Shown here piece by piece: positions 52,301-59,883 of a stretch of DNA of 64,000 bases. The DNA is from Blautia schinkii. Lineage in GTDB: Bacteria > Bacillota > Clostridia > Lachnospirales > Lachnospiraceae. The stretch covers positions 1 through 64,000 of the forward strand of contig NZ_JAAWUO010000005.1 in the NCBI RefSeq assembly GCF_013304825.1, written 5' to 3'. Position numbers and translations under genes: made by a program. Position 1 is the first letter of the stretch, and every line of letters begins with the position of its first letter. The notes beneath the pieces were generated by a model. That model saw only the letters and a program-made list of their open reading frames with translations, made no database searches and was not told the origin of the DNA.

Positions 52301-53042
52301 TGTCTATGACAGTGAGATTCGGGAGGAGATTGAGAGACGTTTTTCTTTTCAGTATGAGTATGACTATCTGAAAGATCTGCCTGTGAAGATCAGTGTGTCT
52401 GAACTGAAAAAGAGAAGCTACCACAGCGAACAGGATCTGGAAGAGACAGTGGATTATGAGCAGGAAGAGGAAATCACGCCGCTTGTTCCAAGGTTTATCG
52501 AGGAGAAAAAAGAGGAAGCTTATACAGGTGCGCTGCGTGGAACTGCTTATCACCGTGTAATGGAATGTCTGGATTATCGAAGGACAGAGAACCAGGACAT
52601 GATCCGGGAACAGCTGAAAGAATGGTTTGATCTGAAAAAGATGGAAGAGAAAGAAGCGGAATCTGTACGGATACGTGATATCTGGCATTTTCTGGAGACG
52701 GCTTTGGGACAGCGGACGAAAGCGGCTGCTTTGAACCGGCAGCTTTTCAGGGAACAGCCTTTTGTGATTGCAAGGAAAGCCTCAGAGCTGGAACCGGAAT
52801 GGCAGTGTGGGGAAAGTGTTCTGGTACAGGGAATTATTGACGCATATTTCATTGAAGATGAGGAGATTGTTCTGGTGGACTATAAAACGGACTTTGTGCG
52901 CCGTGGTGAAGAACAGAAGCTGATCGAACGGTATCATGTGCAGCTGGAAGACTATGCTGAGGCACTTGAGAGGATGACCGGACGGAAGGTGAAGGAAAGA
53001 TATATTTATTCATTTGCTTTGGGAAAAGAAATCTTATGCTGA
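49326..53042 (+). CDS. addA: AddA subunit of the AddAB helicase-nuclease
   Basis: The 1238-aa superfamily-1A helicase starts at ATG 49326 directly after the addB stop. It has Walker A AAAGSGKT at 24-31, motif Ia-like LLIMTFTRAAAGEMRERI, Walker B EVLLDEYQDSN, motif III VGDVKQSIYRFR, motif IV HKNFRSR, motif V IMTIHKSKGLEFPVV and motif VI RVLYVALTRAKEKL. The C-terminal nuclease has ALRGTAYHRVMECLD, GIIDAYF and LVDYKTDFV. With AddB it forms the full Firmicutes equivalent of RecBCD. Length and motifs are complete. Confidence 0.97.
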   Translation: MAMKWTEEQQKVITLRDRNILVSAAAGSGKTAVLVQRILSKIMDPLRPVDIDRLLIMTFTRAAAGEMRERIERALDTALAEDPDNEHLQRQMMLIHTAQITTIDGFCSYVIRNYFHLIGLDPGYRTADEGELKLLQEDVLKELFEDYYAEGDEKFTAFVECYASGKSDEGLKEHVLDLYNASMSNPWPEEWLDGCVENYHLDPEKGIAGTPWFHYLWEIVDNALKEAEELTESAMEICGETEGPELYLDALKNDLILIRQLRELSVKRDYDEMAQYLQNLKFARLSTKKMEGVSDQLKSLVKDIREDEKDILKDLGDRYFQCTLDELTELTLASAEPLEMLVQLTKDFAGRFSEKKREKNVLDFSDMEHFALEILLKKEGDTYTPSQAARELSEKYDEVLLDEYQDSNLVQEILMQNVSGWVNERKNIFMVGDVKQSIYRFRLARPELFMEKYKNYSLADSREQRIDLHKNFRSRTEVLSGVNFIFRQIMGSDLGGIDYDEAAALYPGASFPEGQNPDFVKTEVLLVEKDSPVLEDEEGPENERELEALAIAGKIRSMVGAEKVLDKETGEYRPLRYGDIVILLRSATGWAETFGEVLSSRGIPSYTASRTGYFSTTEVVTLLNYLRILDNPLQDIPFTGVLRSPMAGCTTEELAEIRIACPEGMIYECVKSFVEDYREHKIVGEKKKILGEKLSRFMENMNALRDMSAYTPVHQLILEALERTGYGNYAKAMPDGVQRSANLNMLVEKAMEYEKTSYRGLFNFVRYIEKLQQYQVDYGEVNLSGAGESAVQIMTIHKSKGLEFPVVFAAGMGKRFNFRDMNASILIHPDLGIGADAILPDKRIIASSLCKQIIRRELLKESLGEELRVLYVALTRAKEKLILCGTIGDLENEITSLSVLRDNKEELLSLGMRMRGKTYWNYVLPALARHRCMSGLFQEYGLFMNRMNPLYGDESEFVVEKITAADLVEDEVVEQAEKEMKKAALENWNPGIVYDSEIREEIERRFSFQYEYDYLKDLPVKISVSELKKRSYHSEQDLEETVDYEQEEEITPLVPRFIEEKKEEAYTGALRGTAYHRVMECLDYRRTENQDMIREQLKEWFDLKKMEEKEAESVRIRDIWHFLETALGQRTKAAALNRQLFREQPFVIARKASELEPEWQCGESVLVQGIIDAYFIEDEEIVLVDYKTDFVRRGEEQKLIERYHVQLEDYAEALERMTGRKVKERYIYSFALGKEILC

Positions 53043-53094
53043 GAATTATGCAGTGATGAACAGTGATTGCGAATTGAGAGTATCCAGCTACAGG

Positions 53095-53136
53095 AAAAAA
53101 GGTCAGAGACTTTACGGAAATGTTCAGCTTCTGACC
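53095..53136 (-). terminator. Intrinsic terminator of the rRNA methyltransferase gene
   Basis: On the minus strand GGTCAGA (53136-53130) pairs with TCTGACC (53107-53101), followed by six T (53100-53095). It is also a possible end for addA readthrough. Confidence 0.7.
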
Positions 53137-53186
53137 TGAAAATGAAATTCTATATTGATATGAGCAGATATCCTGCGGCGGAGCAC

Positions 53187-54623
53187 TTATACTCTCCAGC
53201 CCGCAGGATATTTGTTTTTCAGGATTCCGTTTACAAGTTTGCCGAAACCGATCGGATAGCCGTCTGCGCAGAGAAGATGCCAGCCTTTTTTGTGGGCTGC
53301 TTCTTCTGGTTCGATGTTAAGGGTCTCACCTTTGAGATAGCGGGTGATGCGCTCATCAGAAACAGACAGGGAGATCGTAGCCTCAATATCTTCTTTGTGA
53401 AGTGCCAGTGCCAGGGGCTGTGATGGCTCAAAACGGTTCTTTTTCAGATCGCCCAGGTAGAGGCCGTTTCTGAGAAAAGAGATACCCCGGAGATCCAGTG
53501 GGAATGGAAGCTGATAGTAAACCTTGTCCTTGCGGATTTCCACGCGGTTCCAGTCAAATTCCTGTCCTCCAAGAGTATGAAGACCGATTTCTGCAAAAAA
53601 TTCCTCCAGCCATTTCCGGGTGTTTTTGTCAGGACCTTTTCCGGCAGGGCGGAAAACTGGAGAAAGGGAGTCGCCTTTTTTGTGGAAAAGGGCAAGGAAA
53701 TGACCTTCACCGTCCATCTTGTGTGGAAAGATGCGGACGCATTTTCGAAGGGAGGACGGGTCGAAAGCTTCAGGGGAAATCGGTGTGCTGATAAGTTCCG
53801 GCCGTCCTTCGGAGAATCCTTCATATCCGGGCATTTCCATTAGCTCCATATCTGGTCTTTCCTGAAGAAGATGAGCGACCACTTCCTCATCCTCACACGG
53901 AGAGAAGGTACAGGTGGAGTACAGCATCATTCCGCCTGGGCGGAGCATATCAGCAGCTTTCAGGATCAGGTCTTTCTGTATATCGGAAAGTTCAGCAGAT
54001 TTCTCAGGAGTCCAGTCACGGGCAAGGGCTTCTTCTTTTCGAAACATGCCTTCACCGGAGCATGGGGCGTCCAGAAGAATTTTATTAAAGAAGGCTGGAA
54101 AACGCTGTGCAAGCCTGGCAGGCTTTTCATCAGTAACAAGCATGTTTTTGATGCCAAAGAGCTCCAGATTTCTAAGCAGGGCTCTTGCTCTGGAAGTGCT
54201 GATATCATTGGCAAGCAGAAAGCCTGTATCATTTAAAGCTGCGCCAAGTGCAGTGGCTTTTCCTCCGGGAGCTGCACAGAGATCCAGGACGAAATCTCCC
54301 GGTTCAACGGGAAGTCTGGATGCAGGGGTCATGGCACTTGGTTCCTGGAGATAATAAAGTCCGGCCTGATAGTAGGCGCAGCGTGCAGGACGGCTTTCCT
54401 CATCATAGAAATATCCGTTGGAGATCCACGGGATCGGTCGGATCTCAAAGGGGGAGAGTTCTTCGAAATCCTGGCAGGAAAGTTTCGCTGTATTTACCCG
54501 GAGACCATAGGTACGGGGATTTCCGTAGCTTTCCAGAAAAGTGTTGTAGTCATCTCCAAGCATTTCTTTCATACGCTCCAGAAATGGGAGCGGTAATGTC
54601 TTTATTTTATCTGAATCTGTCAT
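53187..54623 (-). CDS. RsmF-like rRNA (cytosine-C5)-methyltransferase
   Basis: The start chosen is ATG 54623, because the ATG 12 nt earlier is part of the ribosome site GGAGG. The 478-aa enzyme methylates C5 of cytosine in rRNA (NOL1/NOP2/Sun family). The AdoMet site is DLCAAPGGKATALGAAL. Two catalytic cysteines are visible: DAPCSGEGMFR (motif IV) and STCTFSPCEDE (motif VI). The N-terminal YGLRVNTAK helps RNA binding. The C-terminal ~150 residues (KGWHLLCADGYPIGFGKLVNGILKNKYPAGWR) are the PUA-like RsmF extension. It is transcribed alone. Confidence 0.93.
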   Translation of the reverse strand: MTDSDKIKTLPLPFLERMKEMLGDDYNTFLESYGNPRTYGLRVNTAKLSCQDFEELSPFEIRPIPWISNGYFYDEESRPARCAYYQAGLYYLQEPSAMTPASRLPVEPGDFVLDLCAAPGGKATALGAALNDTGFLLANDISTSRARALLRNLELFGIKNMLVTDEKPARLAQRFPAFFNKILLDAPCSGEGMFRKEEALARDWTPEKSAELSDIQKDLILKAADMLRPGGMMLYSTCTFSPCEDEEVVAHLLQERPDMELMEMPGYEGFSEGRPELISTPISPEAFDPSSLRKCVRIFPHKMDGEGHFLALFHKKGDSLSPVFRPAGKGPDKNTRKWLEEFFAEIGLHTLGGQEFDWNRVEIRKDKVYYQLPFPLDLRGISFLRNGLYLGDLKKNRFEPSQPLALALHKEDIEATISLSVSDERITRYLKGETLNIEPEEAAHKKGWHLLCADGYPIGFGKLVNGILKNKYPAGWRV

Positions 54624-54772
54624 ATTTTCCTCCATAATATCAATATCAAGCTGATGTAAGTAAGTCTTATGCGAATCATAATTGGGGGTAATCCGAAAGT
54701 AGACTTAACTGATCTGATCAAATGTACGAACATTTTTTGAGTGTAAAAGTGATCAGGCAATTGAAAATATTA

Positions 54773-54917
54773 GTTACTGTTCACTGGTAATATCCCGCGA
54801 GGTGTTTTTTGTGAACGAAGGTCACAGAAAACCCGAGACATGTCGCGCGAATTTATGCGGCAAGCATAAATTCTGTGCATCGCGAAGCGTGTTGCTGAGA
54901 ACTGAGTGATCAGTAAC
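54773..54917. repeat. 145-bp palindromic intergenic element (MITE/REP-like)
   Basis: Outer arms GTTACTGTTCACT (54773-54785) and AGTGATCAGTAAC (54905-54917) are inverted with one mismatch. Inside is a perfect 10-bp hairpin, GAATTTATGC-ggcaa-GCATAAATTC (54849-54873), and a smaller TGTGA/TCACA stem (54810-54826). It carries no ORF. The closed palindromic form with terminal repeats resembles dispersed non-autonomous elements of Clostridia. The remainder of the 488-bp gap shows only the padR promoter. Confidence 0.6.
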
Positions 54918-54955
54918 AAATATTATAAAGGATGATGGGATTTTTCTAAATACTA

Positions 54956-54985
54956 TTGACAAAACTATATTATATGATATATAGT
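54956..54985 (+). promoter_or_regulatory. padR promoter with overlapping dyad operator
   Basis: TTGACA (54956-54961) with TATAGT (54980-54985) at 18 bp. ACTATAT (54964-54970) and ATATAGT (54979-54985) are inverted repeats covering the spacer and -10, a natural site for PadR self-repression. Confidence 0.6.
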
Positions 54986-55111
54986 ATTATTCATAAAACA
55001 ATATTACATGACTCATTATGTGAATGCAGAATTGTAAGGTGATCGCGTTTATCGGCATGTAATAGAGCGGAATGTGAATGTCCGTTTTAGTGGTTATAGA
55101 GAGGTGAGCAA

Positions 55112-55429
55112 ATGGTATTTAATACAGGAGCAGCACTTCTGGATGCAATTGTCCTGGCCGTTATTTCCAGAGAGAAGGACGGTACTTACGGGTATAAGAT
55201 CACCCAGGATGTGCGGAGTGTTCTGGAGGTTTCAGAATCCACGCTGTATCCGGTTCTTCGGAGACTTCAGAAGGATGAATGTCTGGAAGCCTACAATATG
55301 GAATATGCAGGCAGGAACCGGAAGTATTATAAGCTGACAGACAAGGGAGCAGCGCAGTTGAATCTTTACAGAACCGAATGGGAGATTTATTCGTCCAAGA
55401 TTACCAGGATGTTTGAGGAGGGAGTTTGA
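55112..55429 (+). CDS. PadR-family transcriptional regulator
   Basis: The ATG at 55112 follows GAGAGGTG. The 105-aa winged-helix protein has the compact PadR-s2 layout: FNTGAALLDAIVLAVISREKDGTYGYKI, then the recognition helix SVLEVSESTLYPVLRRLQKD and wing YAGRNRKYYKLTDKGAAQL. It ends 2 bp before a DUF1700 gene in tight coupling. PadR-DUF1700-DUF4097 clusters are common in Firmicutes and are thought to answer envelope stress or antimicrobial compounds. A dyad at its promoter supports autorepression. Confidence 0.92.
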   Translation: MVFNTGAALLDAIVLAVISREKDGTYGYKITQDVRSVLEVSESTLYPVLRRLQKDECLEAYNMEYAGRNRKYYKLTDKGAAQLNLYRTEWEIYSSKITRMFEEGV

Positions 55430-55431
55430 TT

Positions 55432-56208
55432 ATGGACAGGAAGCAGTTTATGGAACAGCTTGAGAGGCTGCTTTCCGATATTTCAGAGGCAGAGAGACAG
55501 GAAGCACTGGAATATTATGAAGGATACTTTGATGATGCAGGGCCGGAGAATGAAGGAGAGGTGATACGCGAACTGGGAAATCCGGGGAAAGTTGCCGCGA
55601 TCATCAAGGCTGATCTTCAGGAGAATGGCAGCGATTACGGAGAATATACTGAGAATGGATATCAGGATACCAGAGTTTCCGAAGAAGGCGATATGCCTGA
55701 TAAATACACAGAGATCACTGTTCAGGGAAAAATTTCTGGGAACAGCGATTCTGGAAATAATAATTCCGGCTATAACAGAGGCAGAAGGGAGAACCGCGCG
55801 GAACGTGGTTATCATGCGGAGAAGAAACAGAACAAGCCGGGGATCATCCTGGCACTGATCGTTCTTGTTTTTGTGGCACCTCTTATCAAAGGGGTGTTTG
55901 GCGGGGCAGTTGGTGTGATCGTGACACTGGCATTGCTTCCGTTTCTTCTGACATTTTTTGTAGGCGCAGGATCAGTGGTACTTGTGATCGCGGCTGTTAT
56001 GTGTGTCATCATTGGAATTCCGCTTACAGTATCCATGCCGCCGGCAGGAATCCTTACCATTGGTGTGGGCTGCCTGATGATGGCACTGGGACTTCTGTTT
56101 CTGGCACTGACTGTATGGTTTGGAGGTAAGATGCTTCCGGCTATCCTGAGGAAATTTACAGGATTTTGCAGCAATATCATAAATGGAAGGAAGGAGGGAA
56201 AGGCATGA
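55432..56208 (+). CDS. DUF1700 (HAAS) membrane protein
   Basis: The ATG at 55432 follows GGAGGGAG, giving 258 aa. An N-terminal HAAS domain (KQFMEQLERLLSDISEAERQEALEYYEGYFDDAG) is followed by a long polar linker (~65-140, Gly/Asn/Arg-rich) and three or four membrane segments (IILALIVLVFVAPLIKGVFG to LGLLFLALTVWFGG). HAAS domains bind partner proteins of PadR-type systems, so it probably links membrane state to the regulator. It overlaps the DUF4097 gene by 4 nt. Confidence 0.88.
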   Translation: MDRKQFMEQLERLLSDISEAERQEALEYYEGYFDDAGPENEGEVIRELGNPGKVAAIIKADLQENGSDYGEYTENGYQDTRVSEEGDMPDKYTEITVQGKISGNSDSGNNNSGYNRGRRENRAERGYHAEKKQNKPGIILALIVLVFVAPLIKGVFGGAVGVIVTLALLPFLLTFFVGAGSVVLVIAAVMCVIIGIPLTVSMPPAGILTIGVGCLMMALGLLFLALTVWFGGKMLPAILRKFTGFCSNIINGRKEGKA

Positions 56209-57107
56209 AGCGTTTTCTGAAAGTAATCCTTATTATGGCTGTGGTTTTTGGTGTGCTTGGACTGGGACTTACGGCCGGCGGTGCTGCCATGGGAGCGACA
56301 ATGGGAGATGTCGGTATCCTGGATAACGGACTGAAGCGGATCCTGGGGATTTTTCAGGATCATTCAGTGACAGATGATAATACATGGGACAATGACGAAG
56401 CGATGCTTACAGCGGCCGAAAATGCGGTAAATGAGAAGGGCGTGGTATCGGATGATCTTGACAGTTCCGGTTGTGTTAAAACATACGAAGCTTCTGCTGT
56501 GACAGATCTTTCCTGTAATCTGAAGTATGAGGAAATCGTGGTGAAAACCTGGAGTAAAGATACGATACAGGTAGATGCGCCTGGAAGCGATCAGAAACAT
56601 GTCCAGATCAGTAATGATAACGGCTGCCTGAAAATTGAGAGCAGCAGAAGGCTGAAAAGCAGTTCCATTGAGATTTCTTTGCCGGCGAAAAAAGAATTTC
56701 AGAGTGTGACTTTAAAAATAGGTGCAGGAACTGTTGAGATCAATGGAGATTTTAAGACAGAGCAGCTGAGTGTTGATATCGGGGCAGGTACTTTTTCCAA
56801 TGACAGAAGTCTTGAGGTGAAACAGACAGATATTTCCGTTGGTGTGGGAAATGCGGAAATTGAGGAACTTACTACGGAGAAGTTAAATGGTAACTGCGGC
56901 ATGGGAAACATGGATATCTCGCTGACTGGCAAAGATACAGATTATAATTATGAGCTGAAATGTGGACTTGGAAACCTGGAAGTAGATGGTGAGCAGGAAA
57001 CAGCACTGACTTCCGGCAGCAGGACGATCTCCAACCCAGGTGCCGAAAAGAGTGTGAAACTGGAGTGTGGAATGGGTGACGTGAACGTTGATTTTGAAGA
57101 TGAATGA
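56205..57107 (+). CDS. DUF4097 beta-roll surface protein
   Basis: The ATG at 56205 lies in an ATGA overlap with the previous gene. The 300-aa protein has an N-terminal anchor/signal helix (FLKVILIMAVVFGVLGLGLT) and an exported domain. The last ~130 residues repeat a glycine-centred motif about every 20 residues: KIGAGTVEI, DIGAGTFSN, SVGVGNAEI, NCGMGNMDI, KCGLGNLEV, ECGMGDVNV. That is the beta-helix pattern of DUF4097/DUF4098 adhesin-like proteins. It is likely anchored outside the membrane, with its role in envelope stress inferred from the PadR-DUF1700 context. Confidence 0.88.
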   Translation: MKRFLKVILIMAVVFGVLGLGLTAGGAAMGATMGDVGILDNGLKRILGIFQDHSVTDDNTWDNDEAMLTAAENAVNEKGVVSDDLDSSGCVKTYEASAVTDLSCNLKYEEIVVKTWSKDTIQVDAPGSDQKHVQISNDNGCLKIESSRRLKSSSIEISLPAKKEFQSVTLKIGAGTVEINGDFKTEQLSVDIGAGTFSNDRSLEVKQTDISVGVGNAEIEELTTEKLNGNCGMGNMDISLTGKDTDYNYELKCGLGNLEVDGEQETALTSGSRTISNPGAEKSVKLECGMGDVNVDFEDE

Positions 57108-57194
57108 TCGGGAAACAATTGTGTTCATGAATAGACAGCAGAGCATAATGTGAATGATCTATTGGAAATGAGTTTTATAAAGGAGGATTTTATT

Positions 57195-57383
57195 ATGAGC
57201 AATAAGAGACTTTACAAATCATCAGTGAACCGTATGTTATGTGGTGTCTGTGGCGGAATTGCAGAGTATTTTGATATCGATCCGACACTGGTGCGTCTGG
57301 TGTGGGTGATCATCACTTTTATGGGCGGAGCAGGAATCCTGGCCTATATTATTGCTGCGATCATTATTCCGGATGGCAGATAA
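57195..57383 (+). CDS. PspC-domain small membrane protein
   Basis: The ATG at 57195 follows AGGAGG. The 62-aa protein is a minimal PspC domain: RLYKSSVNRMLCGVCGGIAEYFDIDPTLVRL, then one membrane helix (WVIITFMGGAGILAYIIAAII). PspC proteins sense or respond to membrane damage. It closes the PadR-DUF1700-DUF4097 cluster, 87 bp after it, on the same strand. Confidence 0.93.
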   Translation: MSNKRLYKSSVNRMLCGVCGGIAEYFDIDPTLVRLVWVIITFMGGAGILAYIIAAIIIPDGR

Positions 57384-57460
57384 TAATGAGGATTTTTTAA
57401 TGACTGCATAATTTTTCTGAAATCTGTCCATACTCCATAAAAAAGATGAGGAGTGTGGAT

Positions 57461-57649
57461 ATGAACAAGGAGAAAGAAGTGAAAGCTTTTCTGGAAGGAA
57501 CGCTTTCCAAGGCGGAGAAACTGAAGTATGAGATCGCCGATGAGATGGGCGTACTGGATAAGGTGCTGAAAGATGGATGGAAAAGTCTTTCGGCAAAAGA
57601 AACCGGACGTATTGGCGGTTTGATGACCAAAAAGAAAAAACATAAGTAA
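57461..57649 (+). CDS. Alpha/beta-type small acid-soluble spore protein (divergent)
   Basis: The ATG at 57461 follows GAGGAG. The 62-aa protein matches the spore DNA-binding SASP pattern: KLKYEIADEMGV, containing the germination-protease site EIA, and LSAKETGRIGGLMTKKKK for the second DNA-binding helix. The Lys-rich tail is longer than usual. SASPs coat spore DNA and protect it from UV, so this gene marks the organism as a spore former. Expression should depend on a forespore sigma factor; no such promoter was assigned with confidence. Confidence 0.75.
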   Translation: MNKEKEVKAFLEGTLSKAEKLKYEIADEMGVLDKVLKDGWKSLSAKETGRIGGLMTKKKKHK

Positions 57650-57657
57650 TAAAGTCA

Positions 57658-57705
57658 AGCCCGGAGAAATGCTGTTTCAGAGTAGAAATCTCCGGGCTGC
57701 TTTTT
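57658..57705 (+). terminator. Intrinsic terminator
   Basis: AGCCCGGAGA (57658-57667) pairs perfectly with TCTCCGGGCT (57689-57698), followed by GCTTTTTA. Confidence 0.8.
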
Positions 57706-57851
57706 ATATCATGGAAAATTGTTTCGCAATGTTTTCTGTACAGCAGGTGAAGGAAAACTTTATCAGAAAAATGATATTTTCAGACTTTTAGGGTGGACTG
57801 ACCGATGGAAAAGAGCTATACTGTTTGAATAACGGACGAGGAGGTTTAAAA

Positions 57852-58919
57852 ATGGGAGAAAAAATCAACAATATTCTGAAAGGCGAGATCATCTCCTCAG
57901 TATTCTATGTGCTGCTGGGACTTTGCCTGATACTGATCCCAACGCAGACTGTAGATGTGATCTGCAAGGTTGTATTCGGACTGATCCTTATCGGGGTTGG
58001 TATTTATCATATCTATATTTACATACGGGGAAAGGTTTCTGCCACGATCATGGATCTTTTAAGTGGCGTGGTTGTTTTTGTACTCGGTGTATTCCTTTTT
58101 ATGACACCATCGATCGTGATCAAACTGCTTCCATGGATGCTGGGAGCTTTTGTACTTGTGGACAGTCTATGGAAATTCAAGGGAGCATTTCTTCTGAAAA
58201 AAGGCGGACAGAAATCCTGGAGTGCGCTGCTGATCGGAAGCCTGATCTTTATTGCACTTGGAATCGTGATCCTGTTCGGAAGATTTCCGAAGATCATGAC
58301 TTTACTGATCTTTTCCGGATGGGTGCTGGTCTGTGACGGAGTTGTGGATATTATATTGTTTATTGTTATGAAGTTGGGTCTTCGGAAAATTGCGAAGAAG
58401 GCCACAGCGGAGAATGGTGATCCTGAGGGGGAGAGTGGTGACAGTACAGCACCGGGAGAAACTTTTTCCCGGAAGGAGAATGAACCGCAGGATGCTGCGG
58501 AGACTCATGAGGAGACTATAGCTGAATGGGCGGAAACACCGGCCGGATCGGAGAAAACAAAGAAATCCGGACGTAAGTTTTGGGGAAGGAAAAAGAAGGA
58601 TGCTGCAGATGATGTGAGCGACGAAGTGGCAGAAAATGCAGCAGTTGTGTCAGCTGAGAAAGCAGATTCTCAGGAACAAAGTGAAGATGAGTCTGAAAAT
58701 ATATATGATGATGAGCCCCTGACTTCGAAAGATGCAGTAACAGATGGAATTGGTTCATCAGAAACATCAGGTAAATTTCAGAACACCCGATGGGAAAATG
58801 AACCGCAGAGTGCAGAGATGAAACTCTGGGATGTCGGTAAGGATCAGGTGGAAACAGGCAGCCTGAAAGAGTTTCTGGATAATTCAGATGAGGAAGAACT
58901 GGAGGAGTGGAAGGATTGA
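57852..58919 (+). CDS. DUF308 (HdeD-like) membrane protein with acidic cytosolic tail
   Basis: The ATG at 57852 follows GAGGAGG. The 355-aa protein has six membrane segments in the first ~185 residues (EIISSVFYVLLGLCLILIP to LLIFSGWVLVCDGVVDIILF), two DUF308 repeats as in HdeD. A highly charged, probably disordered tail follows (~195-355), with a basic island (KKSGRKFWGRKKKDAADD) and many Glu/Asp and Ser. Tails of this kind are not usual in HdeD, so a partner-binding role is possible. It stands alone between a terminator and the arginase-like gene. Confidence 0.8.
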   Translation: MGEKINNILKGEIISSVFYVLLGLCLILIPTQTVDVICKVVFGLILIGVGIYHIYIYIRGKVSATIMDLLSGVVVFVLGVFLFMTPSIVIKLLPWMLGAFVLVDSLWKFKGAFLLKKGGQKSWSALLIGSLIFIALGIVILFGRFPKIMTLLIFSGWVLVCDGVVDIILFIVMKLGLRKIAKKATAENGDPEGESGDSTAPGETFSRKENEPQDAAETHEETIAEWAETPAGSEKTKKSGRKFWGRKKKDAADDVSDEVAENAAVVSAEKADSQEQSEDESENIYDDEPLTSKDAVTDGIGSSETSGKFQNTRWENEPQSAEMKLWDVGKDQVETGSLKEFLDNSDEEELEEWKD

Positions 58920-58962
58920 TCCTTCGCTTGCATGATCTTATATTCCGTGGTAAGATGTGCAC

Positions 58963-59883
58963 ATGAAAAAAACAGATAAATATTTAAAGACATTGATTAT
59001 GGATTTTTCCGGAATATATGAGGAGCAGCAGTTCTGGAAGGGAAAAGAAGCATCCTGGGTGGAGGCCCGGGACATTCCCGGAACCAACTGTTACTGTGAT
59101 GAGGAGGCGATGAATGAGATACGCAGCCGTATTGCACCCTATTCTTACGGAGAGATCCATTTTATTGATTCCGGCAATTATCATTATATGACAAGGATCT
59201 GGCTGGAAAAGATCTCGGAGCCATTTGATCTGCTGGTTTTTGACAATCACACGGATATGCAGCCACCTGCTTTTGGCGGTCTGCTTTCCTGCGGTGGATG
59301 GATCTATGATTCCGTTATGGAACTTCCGCTGCTTCAGAAAGTAATTTTGATAGGGCCGGATGAGGAAGCTTTTTCCAGAGTGGAACCGGAAATCCAGAAA
59401 AAAGTGGAGTTTTTAAGCAGGGAAAAACTTCGTGGGATGGAACTTATGGAAATTCTGGATTTTGTAAAAGAACAGACTGGAAAAAAATCTCTTTATATTT
59501 CCATTGATAAGGATGTGCTCTGTCCGGAAGATGCGGACACCAACTGGAGTCAGGGGGATATGCGGCTGGAGACTATGGTACGGTGTCTGGAGTGTGCTGT
59601 TTCCAGATGTAAAGCAGGGGATATATTGAGTACGGGATCGGAAAATGCAGATATTGGGCAACTGGATGCTGTGCGTGAGGATACGCAGAAAGATGGAGCT
59701 GCGTGCAGTGATTTGACGGTGGCAGATTTGTGTTTATTTCCGGGAATTCTGGGTGTGGATATCTGCGGAGAGTGTGATGCTGCCGGGACCGGAAACAGTG
59801 CATTAAATGATTATGCGAATGCACGATTGTGGGAATTTTTTCGGCATGCAGCTGAAAATGAGACTTCAGGAGGAGACAGATGA
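58963..59883 (+). CDS. Arginase/agmatinase-fold (ureohydrolase-like) protein
   Basis: The ATG at 58963 gives 306 aa; a GTG 6 nt upstream is possible and ribosome sites are weak. The metal-binding motifs of the ureohydrolase family are recognisable but diverged: DSGNYHY (usual GGDHS), VFDNHTDMQ (DAHxD) and SIDKDVLCPED (SxDxDxxDP). The Mn2+-binding His/Asp set is largely kept. The substrate is unclear; such divergent members are often annotated only as arginase family. Its last 4 nt overlap lgt, so the two are translationally coupled. Confidence 0.75.
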   Translation: MKKTDKYLKTLIMDFSGIYEEQQFWKGKEASWVEARDIPGTNCYCDEEAMNEIRSRIAPYSYGEIHFIDSGNYHYMTRIWLEKISEPFDLLVFDNHTDMQPPAFGGLLSCGGWIYDSVMELPLLQKVILIGPDEEAFSRVEPEIQKKVEFLSREKLRGMELMEILDFVKEQTGKKSLYISIDKDVLCPEDADTNWSQGDMRLETMVRCLECAVSRCKAGDILSTGSENADIGQLDAVREDTQKDGAACSDLTVADLCLFPGILGVDICGECDAAGTGNSALNDYANARLWEFFRHAAENETSGGDR

